Assembly (NCBI GenBank): GCA_027492445.1
Contig: JAPUES010000205.1
Span: forward strand, 1 to 8,109
Direction: 5' to 3'
DNA: 8,109 nt
From: Sporomusaceae bacterium
GTDB lineage: Bacteria > Bacillota > Negativicutes > DSM-13327
Shown: positions 1-5,953 of the stretch, one piece after another
Layout of the letters: each line of letters begins with the position of its first letter
Numbering within the stretch: the stretch's first letter is position 1
Made by a program: the position numbers and the translations under genes
The notes under the pieces: generated by a model
The model's database searches: none
The model's input: only the letters and a program-made list of their open reading frames with translations
What the model was told of the DNA's origin: nothing

Positions 1-26
1 TCAGACGCAGGCAGAAGCCTTAGTCG

Positions 27-74
27 TTCTTACTTGGAATCAAGAAAGTGTTATACTTTCTGATTCCGTAAGAA
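27..74. repeat. Long imperfect inverted repeat downstream of spoIIIAH
   Basis: The left arm (27-49) pairs with the right arm (55-74) around a 5-base loop (50-54). This gives 20 base pairs with a 2-base bulge at 34-35 and a 1-base bulge at 42. Neither side is followed by a T-run, so it is not a standard terminator. It begins one base beyond the terminator-like hairpin at 76-97. It could be an mRNA 3'-end stabiliser, part of a dispersed intergenic repeat, or the leader of whatever lies beyond position 1. The structure is seen directly; the role is not known. Confidence 0.6.
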
Positions 75-97
75 AAGACTTGGTTTATGCCAAGTCT
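71..97 (-). terminator. Probable rho-independent terminator of the spoIIIA operon
   Basis: A perfect 8-bp stem (76-83 with 90-97) with a 6-base loop starts 22 bases after the spoIIIAH stop codon. Read on the minus strand, the stem is followed by TTTCTT, with a further T in the stem base. The stem is only moderately GC-rich and the T-run is interrupted, so termination may be partial. The plus-strand side has no T-run, which supports the minus orientation. Confidence 0.6.
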
Positions 98-119
98 AAC
101 ACGAGAAAGAACTTTTGTT

Positions 120-650
120 TTACGGTTTACCGCTAATGGAAATATCCTCAACCTTGACGCCAGATATGCGACTGATTACTTCTGCGACCTGTATAACTTC
201 TTCTCTGGAAAGGGAGGTGGCCTTAACAACTGCACTTACGGAATTATCACGAATAAATACCAAGGCATCAGCAAATCCTTTGGCCCTGATTAGGTTCTCC
301 ATTTCTGCTTCTTTTTGTTTTTCCATAATTATTTTTAATACGGTATCTTGAGCATGGGTTCTTATATCATCAGTCTTAGCATTTTTAATACTATCTCGCA
401 GTAAATCACAGCGTTCACTACGAATCTTATCCCGTTCTAAGCGGTACTCTGTAAAAAAATCCGGACTATTGGCGGGTATAATCGGTTCTGCTGCAACGGA
501 TTTAGTAACTTGCATAGCCGTTGAACGATTTACTCGCGCTTGTAATAATGAACTAATATCTCCAAATTCCAATATAAGTACTACAATTCCTAGTAGGCTG
601 AAAAATACGATTTTTTTCAGCTTTATTTTACGAACGATAAATATCCCCAT
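120..650 (-). CDS. spoIIIAH: Stage III sporulation protein AH (ring-forming channel subunit)
   Basis: 176-residue bitopic membrane protein. A basic N-terminus (RKIKLKK, residues 7-13) precedes one membrane segment at about 13-28. Then come a low-complexity linker, a charged helical stretch (about 66-120) and a C-terminal ring-building domain of the YscJ/FliF type (about 98-172) ending in strand GVKVEDISIS. In B. subtilis the homologue is mother-cell-made and its ectodomain binds forespore SpoIIQ across the intermembrane space. It is shorter than the roughly 218-residue B. subtilis protein, mostly in the linker and N-terminal part. The ATG is preceded by AGGGG six bases away, and the gene follows spoIIIAG by 10 bases. 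It is the last gene of the operon. Identification rests on position, topology and C-terminal domain pattern. SpoIIQ is not in this window. Confidence 0.9.
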   Translation of the reverse strand: MGIFIVRKIKLKKIVFFSLLGIVVLILEFGDISSLLQARVNRSTAMQVTKSVAAEPIIPANSPDFFTEYRLERDKIRSERCDLLRDSIKNAKTDDIRTHAQDTVLKIIMEKQKEAEMENLIRAKGFADALVFIRDNSVSAVVKATSLSREEVIQVAEVISRISGVKVEDISISGKP

Positions 651-660
651 CCCATACCCC

Positions 661-1266
661 TCACTTTCGTTGTGCTAATACGGTAATTTTATAGGTTGGA
701 ACCCCTAAACCTATTTCAATGGCTTTTGTAAGATTCGCCTTTACATTGGAATCATAAGCACCTTCCGCAATCACCAAGACGCCTTTAATTAAAGGCTTTA
801 CTTCTCGCACCACCACTGGGCGATCCATGCCATTTTCTTTATTAAGTAAAATCTGTTCATTTTCTTTCGTCTCCGTTGTTGTACGTAGCCCCCCTGAAGT
901 ATCTTTTTCTTGCACTACCTTACTTTCTCTAACAATATTCTTAGCATGTTCTTGTGTACTACTATTTTCTAAGGTAATACTAACCGTTACCGCCCCCGCC
1001 CCCTTCACCTTTGTCAATATTGACACCATTTTTTCTTCTAAGAGTTCCTCATAACTACTATGAGTTGGCACGCTACTTTTCACCACTTCCCCAGGAAGCT
1101 CGGGCTCAGCTTTGGTGGATAGGTTGTCTAACATTCCACCCGCTAGCAGTAAAATAATTCCTAACATCCCCAGCCAAATGAGTCTTGTATTAATAACACC
1201 ATCTTTTAGCAATTGCTGAGGCCACATTTTTTTTACGCCTGCCATTATTGCCTCTAAACTATTCAT
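661..1266 (-). CDS. spoIIIAG: Stage III sporulation protein AG (large-ring channel subunit)
   Basis: 201 residues from the chosen start. One membrane segment (about 29-46, WLGMLGIILLLAGG) is followed by an ectodomain. The ring-building fold appears split: a first helix-strand part at about 72-100 and a second part at about 158-199. Between them is a polar, Thr/Glu-rich insertion (about 101-157). This matches B. subtilis SpoIIIAG, where the insertion forms a beta-barrel-like layer on a 30-subunit ring. An ATG 12 bases upstream (1278) is in frame, but GGGG abuts it directly and leaves no Shine-Dalgarno spacing. The ATG at 1266 has GGATGG 8 bases upstream, so I prefer it. The adjacent spoIIIAF stop overlaps the purine-rich leader, suggesting translational coupling. 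Confidence 0.88.
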   Translation of the reverse strand: MNSLEAIMAGVKKMWPQQLLKDGVINTRLIWLGMLGIILLLAGGMLDNLSTKAEPELPGEVVKSSVPTHSSYEELLEEKMVSILTKVKGAGAVTVSITLENSSTQEHAKNIVRESKVVQEKDTSGGLRTTTETKENEQILLNKENGMDRPVVVREVKPLIKGVLVIAEGAYDSNVKANLTKAIEIGLGVPTYKITVLAQRK

Positions 1267-1283
1267 ATGACAATCCATCCCCT

Positions 1284-1883
1284 TTATGTCCGCACTATTT
1301 TTATCTCAATTATTTCTTTAGGGATTTGATATAGTTCTAGTAAGAGCCTTGTAATTTTATCTTCAAGTTCTCCTCCTCTGTCCCTTCTTGCCTCTGCTGG
1401 TTTCCCAATGGATACTTTTTCTACTTTCTCGCCTACATTCTTACTGCCCGGTGTGAGATATACCATAACTTTCTTAATTTTATTCACAGCATGGGCATCA
1501 GAGTCGGTGGTAATGACCACTTTAGCATCTGCCACACCATCTAAGGCCATAATCATAATGTTCATTTGTTTGGCTAATTCTTTTTTATATAGTTCCGAGG
1601 ACAATTGTTCCCGTTCCTTTACAGCGTCTTTCCCATGATTCAATATAACCCTAGTCTGCTCCGCATTTCCACTCAAGGCCGGTACCTGAATGGGTGCTAG
1701 CTGGGTTTGTAGTACATTAATGATGGGATTTAGAATTGCCAGCATGATAAACAGTCCCATAATGACGCGCACAAAGCGTTGCATACTACTATTGGGTAAT
1801 AATAGTTCTAAAAAGGAGGCAAACAATACCACGAAAACAATATCCATAATCCAACTTGTAAACAGCTTCAACAAGAAAAACAC
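1284..1883 (-). CDS. spoIIIAF: Stage III sporulation protein AF
   Basis: 199 residues. Two membrane segments (about 12-29 and 37-57) flank the family-typical stretch LLLPNSSMQRFVRVIMGL (28-45), which resembles the LLPSSSMQKY region of B. subtilis SpoIIIAF. A charged linker leads to a C-terminal soluble domain (about 97-197) with a ring-building-like helix-strand pattern ending in EIIEIKIVRT. The coding region begins with GTG immediately after the spoIIIAE TAG stop, with AAGG only 3 bases upstream. TTG codons 4 and 5 (1874, 1871) give better spacing and fit the B. subtilis N-terminus, so the real protein may be 3-4 residues shorter. Zero-gap junction with spoIIIAE implies coupled translation. 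Confidence 0.9.
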   Translation of the reverse strand: MFFLLKLFTSWIMDIVFVVLFASFLELLLPNSSMQRFVRVIMGLFIMLAILNPIINVLQTQLAPIQVPALSGNAEQTRVILNHGKDAVKEREQLSSELYKKELAKQMNIMIMALDGVADAKVVITTDSDAHAVNKIKKVMVYLTPGSKNVGEKVEKVSIGKPAEARRDRGGELEDKITRLLLELYQIPKEIIEIKIVRT

Positions 1884-3044
1884 CTACCTTAGCATCATAG
1901 CTGCACCGCCAACGGCAATAATCATAGCAATCGCCAGAAAAAACATTAAGGCAACAATGACGACTGCACCGAACACTAATAATAGGTTATTACCCATGGC
2001 ATCAAGACATTTCGCCATTTTTTCATCACCCATAGGTTGTACTAAAGCGCCAGAAATCTTGATAACCAAAATAAGTGATAGTAATTTGATTAAAGGAAAT
2101 AAACAAAGCATAAAAACGACGATAACACCAAAAATACCTACGGCATTTTTGATTAACAAGGAAGCCCCCATGACTAGCTCTACGGAATCGGCAAGAACCT
2201 TACCTACAACAGGAATAAAAGTAGCTGTGGCAAACTTTGCCGTTCTTAGAGTTAGTCCATCCGCTACACTGCCGGCAGCTCCTTGCACTGTAATAATCCC
2301 AATAAAAACAACCATGGTAAAACCAAGGATCATCATACTTGTCTGCCGTAAAAGGCCAGTTAAATTACTTAAGGAATATTTATCAGATAAAAAGCTTAAG
2401 AATTGTAGCGCCCCTGTTAAGCATAATAAGGGCAACACTAGATCTTTAATAATAAGGCTAACGCTACTGATAACAAAAAGCATGAGAGGAGTAAAGAGAG
2501 CAGCGGAGGTGATGGCACCAACACCTGCTAGGAGGGATATTAGTAAGGGTAATAAGGCTTCCATGAACCCCACCATATACCCTACTGTCTGAGTTGCTAG
2601 TATTACCGCATTATAAAAGGCTTTTAGGGCGATTACAGACATAAATATAAAGCAAACACTATAGGCTAATAGAGAAATGCCTGATTTTTCAAAGGAGTTT
2701 TGTAAGTTTTGTAACATAGCACATAACACCGCTAAGAATAATAATTTACCTAATAAATGAGTATTCGCCACTAGTTCTTTACATAAACTGCTCGTCACCC
2801 TTGCCCAGATCCTTTGCCAATTAAATTCTAATCCTTTTGTGGCTATATCTTGGATGGTAGTACTGTTTAATAAGGGAATGTCCCCATTAAGCTCCTGATT
2901 TGCCCCCTTAATAAACTGATTGATAGTATCCGTTGATATGCGTTCTAATAATTGTTGCTCAACGTCAGTTGAATTGCTTGGATTGGCAAATAGATTGCCC
3001 GTACTTAACCAGAATAGGAATATAAGGATCAGCAATCTTTTCAT
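1884..3044 (-). CDS. spoIIIAE: Stage III sporulation protein AE (polytopic membrane protein)
   Basis: 386 residues and the largest membrane component of the SpoIIIA complex. Residues 1-20 look like a cleavable signal peptide (MKRL start, hydrophobic core, LFA-NP cleavage site). A mostly polar extracytoplasmic region (21-95) follows. After it lie about seven or eight hydrophobic segments, near 98-116, 122-142, 160-182, 184-200, 203-218, 235-255, 303-330 and 352-378. A conserved polar loop between segments (about 258-300) contains TLRTAKFATATFIPVVGK. The start is ATG with AAGGTGG 7 bases upstream, and the spoIIIAD stop TAA overlaps that ribosome binding site. The family is thought to form part of the membrane platform of the feeding channel; its molecular activity is not established. 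Confidence 0.93.
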   Translation of the reverse strand: MKRLLILIFLFWLSTGNLFANPSNSTDVEQQLLERISTDTINQFIKGANQELNGDIPLLNSTTIQDIATKGLEFNWQRIWARVTSSLCKELVANTHLLGKLLFLAVLCAMLQNLQNSFEKSGISLLAYSVCFIFMSVIALKAFYNAVILATQTVGYMVGFMEALLPLLISLLAGVGAITSAALFTPLMLFVISSVSLIIKDLVLPLLCLTGALQFLSFLSDKYSLSNLTGLLRQTSMMILGFTMVVFIGIITVQGAAGSVADGLTLRTAKFATATFIPVVGKVLADSVELVMGASLLIKNAVGIFGVIVVFMLCLFPLIKLLSLILVIKISGALVQPMGDEKMAKCLDAMGNNLLLVFGAVVIVALMFFLAIAMIIAVGGAAMMLR

Positions 3045-3056
3045 TTGTATTCCACC

Positions 3057-3443
3057 TTATGGAATCAATCTTACAATGGTATCAAGAACTAAGGCGATAA
3101 TGGGAATGGCCATCACCATCACCAGGACCTTACCGGCAAATTCAATTTTACCCGCTACCGCTCCTTCCCCAGCATCACGGCATACTTGTGCCCCAAATTC
3201 AGTAACATAGGCAATACCAATTATTTTCAAAATAGTATTGAGATACATAGCGCTAATGTTTGCCTTAGCTGCCATATCACGAAATAAATTTAAAACAACA
3301 TTGATTTTACCGAGTACCATTAGAAAAATAATGGTTGCCAAGGCTAAACTGAGCTGTACTGCAATTTCTGGCCGTTGTTGTTTAATAATCAAAATGAGGA
3401 GGGTCACGATAAATCCTATCCCTATAATTTGAATGATCTCCAT
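3057..3443 (-). CDS. spoIIIAD: Stage III sporulation protein AD (membrane protein)
   Basis: 128 residues with hydrophobic segments at about 4-20, 27-45 and 103-121, and an amphipathic stretch near 66-82 followed by TEFGAQVCRDAGEGAVAGKIE (81-101, conserved in style across the family). Family members resemble small export-apparatus proteins of secretion systems. The longest open frame starts at GTG 3452, but there the AAGGAG ribosome binding site (3457-3452) overlaps the start codon itself. The ATG at 3443 has the same AAGGAG 8 bases upstream, so I use it. The length is then close to the 133 residues of the B. subtilis protein. The leader overlaps the end of spoIIIAC, whose stop is 12 bases upstream. 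Confidence 0.92.
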   Translation of the reverse strand: MEIIQIIGIGFIVTLLILIIKQQRPEIAVQLSLALATIIFLMVLGKINVVLNLFRDMAAKANISAMYLNTILKIIGIAYVTEFGAQVCRDAGEGAVAGKIEFAGKVLVMVMAIPIIALVLDTIVRLIP

Positions 3444-3455
3444 ACTGTGCACTCC

Positions 3456-3653
3456 TTAGAATAACTTAAAAACATCCTGTACCGTATTAAATAGCTTCCC
3501 TAATAATTGGACAACCCATAATAATACTATGGTAAAGCCAGCTAATGTACATAGGTGCGCCATATCTTCCTTACCAGCTTGTTTTAGCGCCGTATGAAAC
3601 ACGGAGACTAGTATTCCAACTCCTGCAATCTTAAATAAAATATCAAGCCCCAT
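3456..3653 (-). CDS. spoIIIAC: Stage III sporulation protein AC (small membrane protein)
   Basis: 65 residues, almost entirely two hydrophobic helices (about 4-24 and 33-52) joined by a short polar turn containing KQAGKEDMAH, with a short amphipathic tail ending in VFKLF. Size and topology match the SpoIIIAC family (about 68 residues in B. subtilis), a mother-cell membrane subunit of the SpoIIIA complex. The ATG is preceded by a very strong ribosome binding site, AGGAGG, six bases upstream. The gap to spoIIIAB (3654-3699, 46 bases) is the longest inside the operon. It carries only this site and a weak 5-bp inverted repeat. Confidence 0.92.
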   Translation of the reverse strand: MGLDILFKIAGVGILVSVFHTALKQAGKEDMAHLCTLAGFTIVLLWVVQLLGKLFNTVQDVFKLF

Positions 3654-3699
3654 TTTCCCCCTCCTAGTCGTAGCCTTCTTTCGTATTGCATACGCACTT

Positions 3700-4221
3700 T
3701 CAGACCAACAAAATTACAAGGGCTAAACCTCCACACAGACCAAGATAGCGATACATTTTTGTATTCATATCCCGAAATCGTACTGCTTCTATTTCTAGCT
3801 TTTCTAATTGCTCAATAATCATTGTTAAATAATTTACTTGTTCTTGCCTGTTCATAATGCCTAAATTCGCCCCTAACAGCTCTAATAATTCTAATTCTGG
3901 TTGGTTGAGAAGTAATTTCCCAGTAAGTTCATCGAGGGCGGTTTGAATGGCCTCCTGAGGAGACTGCTGGCTACGTTCTTCTAATATGTTAGCTGTATAA
4001 TGGAAAAATTCTGCAACGGGTCCATGTATGCCCTGAGTACATTGCTTCATAGCTTCCTGCAAGGGCAAAGAGGCATAATGAATATAGGACTTTAAGGATG
4101 CTAAACAACAGCCGATTTGCCGAATATGCTGTGGTCGTCCATTGCAACGAGCTGCCATTTGAAAACCAATATAAGTACTTACCATTACGATTACCATTCC
4201 GCCTGCTAGTTTTAACCACAT
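3700..4221 (-). CDS. spoIIIAB: Stage III sporulation protein AB (GspF-like membrane protein)
   Basis: 173 residues. Hydrophobic segments sit at both ends (about 3-22 and 157-173), and between them lies a helical cytoplasmic domain. The pattern is that of SpoIIIAB, related to the F protein of type II secretion and type IV pilus systems. Recognisable parts are RQIGCCLASLKSYIHYASLPLQEA-like sequence at 34-57 and an acidic Leu-rich helix at 108-120. It presumably sits on the membrane beside the SpoIIIAA ATPase, as GspF does with GspE. The ATG has AAGGAG 7 bases upstream, placed in the 15-base gap after the spoIIIAA stop. Confidence 0.92.
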   Translation of the reverse strand: MWLKLAGGMVIVMVSTYIGFQMAARCNGRPQHIRQIGCCLASLKSYIHYASLPLQEAMKQCTQGIHGPVAEFFHYTANILEERSQQSPQEAIQTALDELTGKLLLNQPELELLELLGANLGIMNRQEQVNYLTMIIEQLEKLEIEAVRFRDMNTKMYRYLGLCGGLALVILLV

Positions 4222-4236
4222 AGTGCTGCTCCTTTT

Positions 4237-5208
4237 TTATAGCAGTGGCCGAGACCACAAAACTTTATTGTCTTTAGCGCTAATTATCTTTTCCACAGTA
4301 CCGACTTTAGGATAATCAGTAAGTATAATGTAACGCTCAAAATAATTCCCTTCGATTAATTCCTTCACATAGGGCCGTTCTTTTATCTCCTCTACACCCC
4401 TGCCATGAATGGTCGCAAGCACAGCCACACCAGCATGAAGAGCTTCACGTACAGCCGTTACATCTTCCTTTCGTCCTAGTTCGTCTGTTGCCACGAGAGC
4501 TGGCGACATAGAGCGAATGAGCATTAGCATACCACTAGCCTTCGGACATGCATCCAGCACATCCGTTCGCATTCCAAGATCCACCGTCGGGATACCATTT
4601 TTGCAAGCGGCAATTTCGGAACGCTCGTCTACTACCCCAACCTGCAGTCCTCTACATTCCTTATTGCCTATACTGATTTGGCGTATTACATCTCGTAACA
4701 ACGTGGTTTTTCCGCAACAAGGTGGGGAAATTAATAAGGTATTTAGCACTCTTTTTTCCTTATCAAATAGATAGGGAATAATTGGATTAGCGCAGCCCTT
4801 TACTTCTCTAGCCATCCGAATATTAAGAGAGCTAATGTTTTTGAGGGCTTTTATCTCACCTCCATCAAGAATCCCTTGTCCCGCTAAACCAACCCGGTGC
4901 CCGCCATGTATTGTGATAAAACCCATCTTTAATTCTTGTTCAAAAGCATATAAGGAATTTTTACTAATCAGTTGCAGTATTTTATTAATATCCTCGCGCG
5001 TACATTGATAAGCTGCTTGCTCCTCTGTTACAATTCCCCCTAGGGGGCTTAGCATAATATCACTCTCTCCTAGCACCAATACGATGGGGCGATTGATTCG
5101 TAGTCGTATTTCCTTTATTGGGAAATCAGAAACAGCTGTAAGCATAGCAATAAAATGCGGCGGTACTACAGGGAAAATGAATTCCTCTAAAATGTTTTGT
5201 TGTTTCAT
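4237..5208 (-). CDS. spoIIIAA: Stage III sporulation protein AA (secretion-type ATPase)
   Basis: 323 residues, near the 307 of B. subtilis. The N-terminal part (about 1-150) carries the family patterns IKEIRLRINRP (31-41) and FITIHGGHRVGLAG (97-110). The nucleotide-binding domain has a Walker A motif SPPCCGKTTLLRD (161-173, Lys167), the conserved VVDERSEI (192-199), and a Walker B-like ALVATDEL (237-244, Asp242, Glu243). An ATIHG motif follows at 265-269. It is the cytosolic ATPase of the SpoIIIA complex in the mother cell, similar to VirB11/GspE ATPases. As first gene of the operon it follows a sigma-E-like promoter. Upstream of the ATG are GGGG at 5 bases and AAAGGA further off, so the ribosome binding site is weaker than for spoIIIAB or AC. 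The first Walker Gly is Ser161 here. Confidence 0.95.
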   Translation of the reverse strand: MKQQNILEEFIFPVVPPHFIAMLTAVSDFPIKEIRLRINRPIVLVLGESDIMLSPLGGIVTEEQAAYQCTREDINKILQLISKNSLYAFEQELKMGFITIHGGHRVGLAGQGILDGGEIKALKNISSLNIRMAREVKGCANPIIPYLFDKEKRVLNTLLISPPCCGKTTLLRDVIRQISIGNKECRGLQVGVVDERSEIAACKNGIPTVDLGMRTDVLDACPKASGMLMLIRSMSPALVATDELGRKEDVTAVREALHAGVAVLATIHGRGVEEIKERPYVKELIEGNYFERYIILTDYPKVGTVEKIISAKDNKVLWSRPLL

Positions 5209-5259
5209 ATCGTCCCCATCTTTCTTATCCTTTCTTTACATAGATATGGTCTAAAAAAA

Positions 5260-5288
5260 ATTTTATGCCAATTACACAAAAAAAATCC
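5260..5288 (-). promoter_or_regulatory. Putative sigma-E promoter of the spoIIIA operon
   Basis: On the minus strand CATAAAAT (5267-5260) matches 7 of 8 positions of the B. subtilis sigma-E -10 element CATACAAT. GGATTTT (5288-5282) lies 14 bases upstream and matches 5 of 7 positions of the -35 element (G/T)(A/C)ATATT. The predicted transcript would start near 5253, about 45 bases before spoIIIAA. The spoIIIA operon is known to be sigma-E-controlled in B. subtilis, which supports the reading. The -35 element falls in the stem and T-run of the upstream gene's terminator. The site was found by eye and has not been tested. Confidence 0.55.
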
Positions 5289-5305
5289 CGGATGTCCGGG
5301 ATTTT
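5278..5305 (-). terminator. Rho-independent terminator after the zinc-ribbon gene
   Basis: A perfect 10-bp stem (5282-5291 with 5296-5305), with a GC-rich CCCGG core and a 4-base loop, lies 25 bases after the stop of the gene at 5331. On the minus strand it ends in eight T residues (complement of 5285-5278). The plus-strand side has only TTTT followed by AAAAC, so minus is the main direction. Confidence 0.9.
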
Positions 5306-5330
5306 AAAACCTGTGGTTTATAGGATTTTC

Positions 5331-5777
5331 TTAAATTCCAGGGTGAATACCATAGCTTAAATGGTTGTTAGTAGGTTCAACATCTATATCCATGTCCATA
5401 TCCTCTAGTTCTAAGGAACTATCATATACAGTTTCGCCGCAATGAGGGCAGGAAACCTCAACATCATCCTCTTCTTCTAATAACTCGGATTCAAAGCTAA
5501 CCGTTTCTCGGCAGGCTGGACATTGTACCTCAACAAAATCATCACCAGCAACATCTTCATATACTTCTTCTTCTAAATCACTTAAGTCTTCATCCATACT
5601 TTCTACAAAAGTTTCTAAATCTTCTTGTACCATCTGAATGTTATTGAACTCTTCTGCCATATCATCAAGCACATCGATAATATTAATGAGCAATTTCCCT
5701 TCTGCCGAATGTGAGTTTACGTTAAGTCCCTGGGTTAAACCTTGTAAATAAGCCACGCGTTCTTTAATATTTCCCAT
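5331..5777 (-). CDS. Acidic zinc-ribbon protein, CD1247 N-terminal-domain type
   Basis: 148 residues. The N-terminal part (1-75) is helical and probably coiled-coil (KERVAYLQGLTQGL at 5-18, then an increasingly acidic stretch). It resembles the domain that databases call 'CD1247 N-terminal domain', found in clostridia and relatives; this name is from memory. A single zinc ribbon follows, with Cys86-Pro-Ala-Cys89 and Cys110-Pro-His-Cys113 separated by a very acidic strand region. The tail repeats DMDMDID at 126-132. No signal peptide or membrane helix is visible, so it is cytosolic. Function is unknown. The ATG lies 10 bases after AGGGGG, a longer spacing than usual. It has its own terminator, and efp's terminator lies upstream, so it is probably a one-gene unit. 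It occupies the place of yqhV in B. subtilis. Confidence 0.85.
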   Translation of the reverse strand: MGNIKERVAYLQGLTQGLNVNSHSAEGKLLINIIDVLDDMAEEFNNIQMVQEDLETFVESMDEDLSDLEEEVYEDVAGDDFVEVQCPACRETVSFESELLEEEDDVEVSCPHCGETVYDSSLELEDMDMDIDVEPTNNHLSYGIHPGI

Positions 5778-5801
5778 AGATATACAACCCCCTATTTAAC
5801 T

Positions 5802-5831
5802 ATTTTACTAGGCTAGGACTATTGTTCCCAA
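5802..5831 (-). promoter_or_regulatory. Possible sigma-A promoter of the zinc-ribbon gene
   Basis: On the minus strand TTGGGA (5831-5826, 4 of 6 matches to TTGACA) and TAAAAT (5807-5802, 5 of 6 matches to TATAAT) are 18 bases apart. Transcription would begin near 5795, almost at the AGGGGG ribosome binding site (5793-5788), giving a very short leader. A promoter is expected here because efp's terminator closes the upstream unit, but in such AT-rich sequence this match could be chance. Confidence 0.3.
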
Positions 5832-5834
5832 TTA

Positions 5835-5867
5835 AGCAGCAGTTAATTCTGTTTTTTTCTTGCTGCT
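5835..5867. repeat. Inverted repeat upstream of the zinc-ribbon gene
   Basis: AGCAGCA (5835-5841) and TGCTGCT (5861-5867) form perfect 7-base arms separated by 19 AT-rich bases. The repeat sits just upstream of the proposed -35 element, where a regulator could bind. A long loop and the absence of an adjacent T-run make a terminator unlikely. It may also be chance. Confidence 0.35.
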
Positions 5868-5902
5868 ACTGTTTATTTTGGCTACATTGCATATCTTTAT
5901 AC

Positions 5903-5947
5903 AAAAAAATAAAAGCTACATCCTTACAATGTAAGAATGTAGCTTTT
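5903..5947 (-). terminator. Strong rho-independent terminator after efp
   Basis: A 17-bp stem (5911-5927 with 5931-5947) with a 3-base loop begins 6 bases after the efp stop. The only irregular position is a U-G wobble in the minus-strand RNA; it would be a C-A mismatch in plus-strand RNA. On the minus strand the stem runs into TTTTATTTTTTT. Together these mark it as the end of the aroQ-peptidase-efp unit. Confidence 0.92.
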
Positions 5948-5953
5948 AGTGAA

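Noticed and set aside
87..351. Two short plus-strand open frames near the left end
   Set aside because: They run antisense through the conserved C-terminal domain of spoIIIAH and start inside the terminator hairpin loop; no coding support.
1690..2592. 300-codon open frame on the plus strand
   Set aside because: It lies antisense to spoIIIAE/spoIIIAF, whose reading is certain. The product is Thr/Ile/Lys-rich low-complexity sequence with no recognisable domain or ribosome binding site; an open shadow frame opposite a hydrophobic gene.
3682..3694. Inverted repeat CGTAT-TGC-ATACG between spoIIIAB and spoIIIAC
   Set aside because: Only 5-bp arms with no T-run; too weak to call a terminator or operator, and the operon is expected to be read through here.
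3989..4258. 89-codon minus-strand frame overlapping spoIIIAB and the end of spoIIIAA
   Set aside because: It is in an alternative frame across the AA/AB junction; spoIIIAB in its own frame has the expected length, ribosome binding site and topology.
5881..5921. Second copy of GCTACAT (5881-5887) near the efp terminator (5915-5921), hinting at an alternative antiterminator fold
   Set aside because: Seven bases is too short against a 17-bp terminator stem, and the extra copy lies downstream of the T-run, where it would be transcribed too late to matter.
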